From positions 1 to 6,477 of the forward strand of contig USIH01000124.1 in NCBI GenBank assembly GCA_900554705.1: DNA of 6,477 nt, in the 5' to 3' direction. Shown here piece after piece: positions 1 to 4,615 of the stretch. The stretch's first letter is position 1, and each line of letters begins with the position of its first letter. The position numbers and the translations under genes were made by a program. The notes beneath the pieces are model-generated. The model was not told where the DNA came from. It worked only from the letters and a program-made list of their open reading frames with translations, and searched no databases. The stretch comes from an uncultured Eubacteriales bacterium. Lineage in GTDB: Bacteria; Bacillota; Clostridia; Oscillospirales; Oscillospiraceae.

Positions 1-5
1 CGAAC

Positions 6-53
6 CTTTTTGGCAGTCTGCCAGCGTGCCGAAAAAGGTTTTTCGACACGCTG
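6..53. repeat. Hairpin cluster at the left edge
   Basis: Positions 22-53 form an imperfect palindrome: CAGCGTG (22-28) pairs with CACGCTG (47-53), a single C/A mismatch follows (29 and 46), then CGAAAAA (30-36) pairs with TTTTTCG (39-45) around a GG centre. Positions 6-20 (CTTTTTGGCAGTCTG) closely resemble the right arm of the long hairpin at 2291-2306 and may be the right half of a hairpin cut by the window edge. The cluster lies downstream of the minus-strand methyltransferase and could help end its transcript. There is no separate T-run, so a terminator role is inference. Confidence 0.6.
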
Positions 54-79
54 ACGGCAGCCTGTTGAAAGGCTGCCGT
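54..79. repeat. Hairpin repeat, copy A (left flank of AT-rich block)
   Basis: ACGGCAGCC (54-62) pairs perfectly with GGCTGCCGT (71-79) around the loop TGTTGAAA, giving a 9-bp GC-rich stem. The first 24 nt (54-77) recur exactly and in the same orientation at 2234-2257. It sits 24 nt past the stop codon of the minus-strand methyltransferase, so it may stabilise the 3' end of that transcript. The family identity (REP-like or miniature element) cannot be fixed from one window. Confidence 0.75.
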
Positions 80-102
80 AGGTAGGAAAACTGGAATTTA
101 TC

Positions 103-663
103 TTAATCTTTTCTGCACGTGATATTAAACTGCCCACTTTCCTCTTTCAGAGAAACAATGTTAAGACCAGCGTTCTTCAAAAGTTGACTGATTGAATCCG
201 AAGATTGTGGGTCAAGTTTTACAATGCCATAGGAAGTATGGATTCTCTTATCGGTAAACTGAATATCTAAATCTACAACAAAATGTTCTGGATAAGCAGA
301 GGAGATAGCGCAATCCCAAATGCACATTATTCCTCCAGTTTTCAGAACACGGGTTGCCTCGAAAATGGCCTTTCTCTGTATTTCTTCTGACATATACATC
401 AGTGTATAGAAAAAAGTCACGTTATCAAACGAGCCATCGAAGAATGATAGTTTCTCGGCATCCATTAACAACTTTGTACAGCAGTTCGGCGCCTCGTCAA
501 GTTCTTCCTGACGATTATCTATTGCGGTGACCCTATCGCCATACATTTGCCCGATAATAGCTTCGCCACCTCCGCCAATATCAAGAATCGAACCTTTCAA
601 ATCATAGTCTATATTTATAATCATTTTTATCTTCACCCAATTCCAATTTGTTTTCCTCATCAT
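103..663 (-). CDS. Class I SAM-dependent methyltransferase
   Basis: A small cytoplasmic methyltransferase of about 186 residues; the substrate is not predictable. Motif I is clear (ILDIGGGGE, residues 26-34), followed by the acidic residue that would bind the SAM ribose (VTAIDN, D49), a motif III-like LMDAEKLSF stretch (about 66-74) and SFDNV (78-82). The C-terminal half (RVLKTGGIMCIWD) fits the usual strands 4 and 5. The frame is open back to an ATG at 714, but the extra 17 residues do not look like family sequence and have no ribosome site. I chose the tandem ATGs at 663/660, preceded only by a weak GAG. An alternative ATG at 624 has a better GGTGA but would remove the NWNWVKIKM segment, which looks like part of the fold. 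It lies 61 nt downstream of the ATPase gene with no promoter of its own seen, so it is probably the second gene of that operon. Its base composition is clearly AT-richer than the plus-strand genes to the right. Confidence 0.85.
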   Translation of the reverse strand: MMRKTNWNWVKIKMIINIDYDLKGSILDIGGGGEAIIGQMYGDRVTAIDNRQEELDEAPNCCTKLLMDAEKLSFFDGSFDNVTFFYTLMYMSEEIQRKAIFEATRVLKTGGIMCIWDCAISSAYPEHFVVDLDIQFTDKRIHTSYGIVKLDPQSSDSISQLLKNAGLNIVSLKEESGQFNITCRKD

Positions 664-724
664 AGCGCACACTCGGTACATTTCCCGGCTTGCGCATCGC
701 AGCGGCAGTGCCATGAATTACGAG

Positions 725-2023
725 TTATAGCTCGGTGATCTGCTCTACTGCATACAGCGGCAAATTCACAAGCCAGTCTTCTTTTTTGAAATCTGCCATC
801 GAAGTACGGACGGCGATTTCGGGTGTGAACTTCTCCTGATAGGTTTTCAGGCTTTTTGCCCGGAGGTTGGTTTCAGCCTTCACCTCTACGGGAATCACTT
901 GTTCGCCTGTATCCACGATGAAGTCAATTTCGCAGGACCCTCTGTCATTGGTGTAGTAGTAAACGCCCAGATCCTCAATGGTTTTCAGCTGCTGGCAAAC
1001 ATACTGCTCCGTAAGGGCGCCTTTGAATTCAATAAAAAGGTCGTTTCCGTCCAACAGAGTGCGCTGGCGAAGGCCTGCCATACACCCAAGCAGGCCCACA
1101 TCCACAAGGAACAGCTTGAATGCTTTTAAGTCCTCATAGGCCTTCAGGGGAATTCCGGCAGCATTGACACGGCTGATCTTATGAACCAGTCCGCAATCGG
1201 AAAGCCACAGAATGGCCGTTTCATAATCCTTGGCCCGTGCGCCCTCTCGAACAAGGCCATAGACGAACTTCTTGTTCTCTCTTGCCAACTGTGAGGGGAT
1301 GCTGTTCCAAAGCATACGAATCTTGGGAACGATCTCGTTCGGTGCGTGTTTGGAAAAGTCCTGCTCATAAGCGGCAAGGATTCTCTTTTGTATCTCACGC
1401 ACCTCATTAAAATCCTTATTCTCCGCAAAGCTCTGCACCGCTTCCGGCATACCGCCTACAAAATAATACTGCTTGAGCGCATCAATGTAGGTCTGCTTAA
1501 AGCTCGTGATCATTGGATAATCCTGCTTGCTGAGCAGCTCTGCAAAACGCTCCTTTCCGGTGGCCATCAAAAACTCTTTGAAAGAGAGCGGGTATAGCTT
1601 CAAAAAATCCACTTTGCCCACTGGGAAGGAAGTACCTTCGTGCAGGGCAATGCCCAGCAGAGAGCCTGCGCATACAATGTGGTATTGTGGCGCATTTTCG
1701 TAAAAGTACTTGAGAGAGCTGAGCGCTCTTGGCACTTCCTGTACCTCATCAAAAATCAGGAGAGTGTGGTCGGGATCAATTTTCCGACCGGAATACAATT
1801 CCAACCCCATAATCAAGCGCTCTGTATCCAAATCAGAGGCAAACAGCTCGGCCATTCCGGAATTGGAATCGAAGTTGATATATACGGTATCGGTATAATA
1901 GAGCTTTCCGAATTCCTTCATCAGCCAGGTTTTCCCGACCTGCCGTGCTCCCTCGATAATCAACGGCTTCCGCCGCTTGCTTTCTTTCCATTTCAATAAC
2001 TTTTCCATTGCGATTCGGTACAT
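725..2023 (-). CDS. AAA_14 / DUF4143 ATP-binding protein
   Basis: A P-loop ATPase of 432 residues, a normal length for this family. The N-terminal AAA_14 domain has Walker A GARQVGKT (25-32), Walker B LLIFDEVQE (88-96) and a CAGS sensor-like segment (118-121), followed by FPVGKV and LYPLSFKEF. The C-terminal DUF4143 region carries a PD-(D/E)xK-like pattern: E365 and D367 in CEIDF, then E380 and K382 in PVEVK. That nuclease-like fold is known for the family, but activity is not established. The cellular role is unknown and I do not assign one. The frame is open to an ATG at 2050, but the ATG at 2023 is preferred: it has AGGGGG 7 nt upstream, and the upstream ATG falls at or before the transcription start expected from the promoter at 2055-2083. 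It is followed by the methyltransferase gene on the same strand. The gene is AT-richer than the ABC operon, consistent with acquisition by transfer. Confidence 0.92.
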   Translation of the reverse strand: MYRIAMEKLLKWKESKRRKPLIIEGARQVGKTWLMKEFGKLYYTDTVYINFDSNSGMAELFASDLDTERLIMGLELYSGRKIDPDHTLLIFDEVQEVPRALSSLKYFYENAPQYHIVCAGSLLGIALHEGTSFPVGKVDFLKLYPLSFKEFLMATGKERFAELLSKQDYPMITSFKQTYIDALKQYYFVGGMPEAVQSFAENKDFNEVREIQKRILAAYEQDFSKHAPNEIVPKIRMLWNSIPSQLARENKKFVYGLVREGARAKDYETAILWLSDCGLVHKISRVNAAGIPLKAYEDLKAFKLFLVDVGLLGCMAGLRQRTLLDGNDLFIEFKGALTEQYVCQQLKTIEDLGVYYYTNDRGSCEIDFIVDTGEQVIPVEVKAETNLRAKSLKTYQEKFTPEIAVRTSMADFKKEDWLVNLPLYAVEQITEL

Positions 2024-2030
2024 ATTCGCA

Positions 2031-2036
2031 CCCCCT
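2031..2036 (-). promoter_or_regulatory. Ribosome binding site of the ATPase gene
   Basis: The minus strand reads AGGGGG here, 7 nt before the ATG at 2023. It selects that start over the in-frame ATG at 2050. Confidence 0.8.
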
Positions 2037-2054
2037 ATCTCATACTGCAAATAT

Positions 2055-2083
2055 AGTATACCACCGAATCACGGAAAATGCAA
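2055..2083 (-). promoter_or_regulatory. Sigma-A-type promoter for ATPase-methyltransferase operon
   Basis: Read on the minus strand, TTGCAT (2078-2083) is the -35 box and TATACT (2055-2060) the -10 box, with an ideal 17-nt spacer. Transcription should start near 2048, giving a leader of about 25 nt with an AGGGGG site just before the ATG at 2023. The -35 box overlaps the nearest of three direct repeats, which suggests regulation at this promoter. Confidence 0.8.
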
Positions 2084-2158
2084 CGAACTTTAGACTTGAA
2101 ACCGCACTTTTTACAGCGAACTTTTGATGTTCGTACACTTTTTACAACCAACTTTGAA
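2081..2158. repeat. Three direct repeats over and upstream of the promoter
   Basis: Three related 14-mers run in the same direction on the plus strand: CAACGAACTTTAGA (2081-2094), CAGCGAACTTTTGA (2114-2127) and CAACCAACTTTGAA (2145-2158). The outer two extend leftwards into a longer match, CACTTTTTACA, so that 2105-2124 and 2136-2155 agree at 18 of 20 positions. Starts are 33 and 31 nt apart, about three turns of the helix each. The first copy overlaps the -35 box of the ATPase promoter. The layout fits operator sites for a DNA-binding protein on one face of the helix. No candidate regulator is encoded in the window apart from the operon's own products. Confidence 0.6.
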
Positions 2159-2233
2159 ACAAGCACGTGAAAACTTCCGCATCCTCCAGCTAAACTCGTT
2201 CACCCGGATATGAAAATCTTCCGAAAAGCGAAT

Positions 2234-2257
2234 ACGGCAGCCTGTTGAAAGGCTGCC
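2234..2257. repeat. Hairpin repeat, copy B (right flank of AT-rich block)
   Basis: Identical over 24 nt to 54-77: ACGGCAGCC, loop TGTTGAAA, GGCTGCC. The two last stem pairs present in copy A (54-79) are lost because the sequence changes to TTC after 2257, where the next hairpin begins. Same orientation as copy A, 2180 nt away. Confidence 0.8.
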
Positions 2258-2309
2258 TTCAGACTGTCGAAAAAGCCCAGCATTGCTGAGCTTTTTCGAC
2301 AGTCTGAAG
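2257..2309. repeat. 53-nt near-perfect hairpin
   Basis: The left arm CTTCAGACTGTCGAAAAAG (2257-2275) is the exact reverse complement of 2291-2309. The pairing continues inward (C2276/G2290, one mismatch at 2277/2289, then CAGC 2278-2281 with GCTG 2285-2288) and leaves only a 3-nt ATT loop. In both directions the inner CAGC/GCTG stem is followed by GCTTTTT, so it could act as a weak two-way terminator. It abuts copy B on the left and the GC-rich terminator on the right, sharing one base with each. Confidence 0.85.
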
Positions 2310-2350
2310 GGCGCGGAAAAATCCGCGCCCTTAAAATTTTTTCTTTTTTT
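2309..2350 (+). terminator. Rho-independent terminator or attenuator before the ABC operon
   Basis: GGGCGCGGA (2309-2317) pairs with TCCGCGCCC (2322-2330) around AAAA, a perfect 9-bp GC-rich stem. It is followed on the plus strand by TTAAAATTTTTTC and seven more Ts. This orientation would stop plus-strand transcripts coming from the left, yet the 2.2 kb to the left carries only minus-strand genes. It may be the terminator of a former upstream gene separated by the insertion, or an attenuator of the ABC operon. Confidence 0.75.
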
Positions 2351-2425
2351 GCGCTGCGGCGGGAACTCCGTCCGTACCGTGTCGTCTACCCTAAAGGAAA
2401 ACAAAAAAACGGAGGTGAAAACGAC

Positions 2426-2429
2426 GGAG
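2426..2429 (+). promoter_or_regulatory. Ribosome binding site of the ABC ATPase gene
   Basis: GGAG lies 9 nt before the ATG at 2439. A better-looking GGAGGTG at 2411-2417 is 21 nt away, too far to serve this start. An in-frame GTG at 2415 lies inside that motif and so cannot use it. Confidence 0.6.
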
Positions 2430-2438
2430 CATTCAAAT

Positions 2439-3128
2439 ATGATCGAGGTCAAAGATCTGCGAAAGGTCTATCCGATGGGAGACGAACGCGTGGTCGCCCT
2501 GAGACGGATCAACCTTCAGATCAAGCGCGGAGAGATCTGCTGCATTTTCGGAACCTCCGGTTCCGGCAAAAGCACGCTGCTCAATCAGCTTGCCGGTTTG
2601 GAAAAACCAACGAAGGGGACGGTGACGATCGCCGACGTTCCGGTCTCCACGCTCAACGAGACGCAGCTTGCGCGGTTTCGCCAGCAGTATACCGGCTTTG
2701 TCTTTCAGGCCTATAATCTGCTGCCGAGCCTGACCATTTTGGAGAATGTCGCGCTGCCGCTGATGTTTTGCGGTATGCCGAAGCGCAAGCGTCAGAAGAT
2801 CGCGGCGGATATGCTGCGGCGCGTCGGCCTTGCCAACCGCATGAAGCACTATCCCGGGCAGATCTCCGGCGGCCAGCAGCAGCGTGCCGGCATTGCGCGC
2901 GCCTTTGTCACCCGTCCGGCGGTCATCTTTGCCGACGAGCCGACCGGCAATCTCGACAGCAAGACGACGCGCGAGGTGATGGAGATGATCTGCGGCTTTG
3001 CCCGCCAGTACCATCAGACGATCGTCATGGTATCACACGACCCCGAAATGGCTTCCTATGCCGACCACGTGATCACGCTTCTTGACGGAGAGATCGTCAA
3101 GGAAGAATACCAGGAGGAAACGAAATGA
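2439..3128 (+). CDS. ABC transporter ATP-binding protein (MacB/LolD/FtsE type)
   Basis: Energises the transporter formed with the permease encoded from 4602. The 229-residue protein has every ABC hallmark: Walker A GTSGSGKS (38-45), Q-loop Gln90 in FVFQ, signature SGGQQQR (143-149), Walker B VIFADEP (162-168), D-loop NLD (171-173) and switch His200 in VSH. The aromatic at Tyr11 in KVYPMGD fits the adenine-stacking A-loop. The LNQLAGLEKPTKG and DEPTGNLDSKT passages are typical of the MacB/LolD/FtsE family, whose partners are permeases with a large extracytoplasmic domain; that matches the third gene. The frame is open upstream to 2283, but that part translates hairpins and terminator. The ATG at 2439 begins exactly where family homology (MIEVKDLRKVY) should. 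Its stop overlaps the next start as ATGA, so translation is coupled. The substrate cannot be told from sequence. Confidence 0.95.
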   Translation: MIEVKDLRKVYPMGDERVVALRRINLQIKRGEICCIFGTSGSGKSTLLNQLAGLEKPTKGTVTIADVPVSTLNETQLARFRQQYTGFVFQAYNLLPSLTILENVALPLMFCGMPKRKRQKIAADMLRRVGLANRMKHYPGQISGGQQQRAGIARAFVTRPAVIFADEPTGNLDSKTTREVMEMICGFARQYHQTIVMVSHDPEMASYADHVITLLDGEIVKEEYQEETK

Positions 3129-4615
3129 ACATTTTTGGAAAACGGCTGACGGTCTTTCTTGCCGTAATCGCGCTGCTTTGCGCATTTATCCTGCCCGCCG
3201 CGGCGGTGCTGCATGATCCGGACGCGTCGCAGGTCGTGACGGAGCCGGAGACGCAGGAGCCGACCGATCCGGCACCGCAGCCGAACAGCAATCTGACGAT
3301 CGTGCGCTACCGCATCGTCGACGCGAACGGCAAGAGCCTGACAAAGCTCACGCGTGGGACGAAGTTCACGCTGGAGCTACAGATGAAGAACAGCGGCATC
3401 CGCACACAGGAGGCAGGCCTCAAGGAGACCAAGCCGGACAGCGGCCTTTACGAGGGATTGGATGTCTCCCGACTGGTCGACAGCTTCCGCGGCGAAGACA
3501 AGCCGACGGTCAAGCTCCTTTCCAAGGATCGTCAGCCGCTGGAATTTACGCTGACCTTCCCCAACCTTACCTATACCGGCTACGGCAACACCTTCCAGTG
3601 CATGGTCGGCTATGATAACATCGACATTACCTACGACACCGCCAATATCACACTCATCGAGTGCGAGGAGTACGTAGAGCCGCGGCCGACCGACCCACCG
3701 ACGCCGGATCCGACGACCCGCCCCGCCGCGGCCACGCCGAATATCATCGTCAAGAAGTACAGCTACGGCGACGAGCAGATAATGGCGGGGACGACCTTCC
3801 CGCTGACGATCACCTTCGCCAACACCAGCTCGGTGCTCAGCGTGGAGAATATCGTTATGTCCATCGAAACGGAGGAGGGACTTGCCATCTCCGCTTCGTC
3901 CAACACGTTCTATTTTGAAAAGCTCGGCCCCGGCGCGACGCAGACGCAGGAACTGGAGATCAGCGCGATCGGCAGCGACCGCAGCACCTCCTCCGGCATT
4001 TCCATTTCCTTCCGCTATGAATACGTCGACGACTCCACCCGTAATTCCCAGACTTCCTCGGAGAAGATCGCGGTGCCGGTCTTCCAACCGGATCGTTTCG
4101 AGGTCGCGCCGCCGGAACTGCGCGATATGTTCTACAGCGGTCAGGAGGGCTTCCTTTCCTTTAACTACGTCAACAAGGGAAAGGGTACGATCTATAACGT
4201 CGAGGCGACGCTCGAGAGCGACGACGTCTCCGCCGTCAACGGCGTGCAGAACCTCGGCAACTTCGAGGCGGGCAAGAGCGGAACGATCGACTTTGTCGTC
4301 ACGCCCTTCATGGCGGGCGAGGCGAACCTCACCGTGCATATCAGCTATGAAAACGCGAGCGGCGAGACGGTGACGAAGGATTACCCGCTGACGCTGAGCG
4401 TCATGGATGTCGATCCGGATCCGGTTGACCCCACCATTCCCGATCCGGTCGAGCCGGAGACGGAGAAGAAGGGCAGCTCCCTTGTTTGGTGGCTTGCCGG
4501 TGCGGCGGCGGTGCTCATTGCCTTCGTCGTGACCGCCCTGCTGGTGCGCCGTCACAAGAAAAAGAAGGCCGACTGGGAGCTTGACGATTGGGAGGACGGA
4601 AATGAAGCTCCGTGA
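3125..4615 (+). CDS. Secreted membrane-anchored protein with CARDB/COG1361-like domains
   Basis: A 496-residue envelope protein, probably the accessory subunit of the adjacent ABC transporter. It starts with a signal peptide (Lys/Arg at 6-7, hydrophobic 8-24, likely cleavage after PAAA near 27). The only Cys there (C19) is inside the hydrophobic core without a lipobox, so it is not a lipoprotein. A Pro/Thr/Glu-rich spacer (38-56) leads to a first beta-rich region (about 57-181), a second Pro-rich spacer (185-205), then two further beta-rich regions (about 206-320 and 325-427). The last two contain phrases typical of CARDB/COG1361 Ig-like folds, such as FANTSS and NYVNKGKGTIYNVEATLES. A third acidic Pro spacer (429-449), a single membrane helix (451-474), a basic stop-transfer stretch RRHKKKK and an acidic Trp-containing tail follow, so the bulk faces outside. 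AGGAGG lies 7 nt before the ATG. The gene overlaps the ATPase gene by 4 nt and the permease gene by 14 nt. The domain assignment is by pattern and the function is inferred from context. Confidence 0.85.
   Translation: MNIFGKRLTVFLAVIALLCAFILPAAAVLHDPDASQVVTEPETQEPTDPAPQPNSNLTIVRYRIVDANGKSLTKLTRGTKFTLELQMKNSGIRTQEAGLKETKPDSGLYEGLDVSRLVDSFRGEDKPTVKLLSKDRQPLEFTLTFPNLTYTGYGNTFQCMVGYDNIDITYDTANITLIECEEYVEPRPTDPPTPDPTTRPAAATPNIIVKKYSYGDEQIMAGTTFPLTITFANTSSVLSVENIVMSIETEEGLAISASSNTFYFEKLGPGATQTQELEISAIGSDRSTSSGISISFRYEYVDDSTRNSQTSSEKIAVPVFQPDRFEVAPPELRDMFYSGQEGFLSFNYVNKGKGTIYNVEATLESDDVSAVNGVQNLGNFEAGKSGTIDFVVTPFMAGEANLTVHISYENASGETVTKDYPLTLSVMDVDPDPVDPTIPDPVEPETEKKGSSLVWWLAGAAAVLIAFVVTALLVRRHKKKKADWELDDWEDGNEAP
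4590..4595 (+). promoter_or_regulatory. Ribosome binding site of the permease gene
   Basis: GGGAGG lies 6 nt before the ATG at 4602, inside the last codons of the preceding gene. It chooses this ATG over the in-frame TTG at 4581. Confidence 0.8.

Larger units (their letters stand above)
2024..2438. other. Gene-free stretch between the divergent operons
   Basis: This 415-nt stretch holds, left to right, the ATPase leader and promoter, three direct repeats, an unremarkable segment (about 2160-2230), a copy of the flanking hairpin, a 53-nt hairpin, a terminator, and the leader of the ABC operon (2351-2438). I found no convincing coding region on either strand. I also found no good sigma-A promoter for the ABC operon between the terminator and its start codon: TTGCGC (2349-2354) has no acceptable -10 partner. 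Confidence 0.6.

Noticed and set aside
2081..2158. The direct repeats as a CRISPR-like array
   Set aside because: The units are short and imperfect, only three, and the between-unit sequences are partly similar; no cas gene is present. Operator sites are a better explanation.
2283..2438. N-terminal extension of the ABC ATPase by 52 residues
   Set aside because: It translates through half of the long hairpin and the whole terminator, and family similarity begins at the ATG at 2439, which has a GGAG site.
2111..2452. Minus-strand open frame of 113 codons in the intergenic region
   Set aside because: It covers the terminator, the long hairpin, the hairpin repeat and the direct repeats, and its product resembles no family I know.
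3125..3205. Possible lipoprotein signal in the CARDB-like protein
   Set aside because: The only cysteine (C19) is preceded by Leu and lies inside the hydrophobic core, which does not fit a lipobox. The Ala-rich site near residue 27 fits ordinary signal peptidase.
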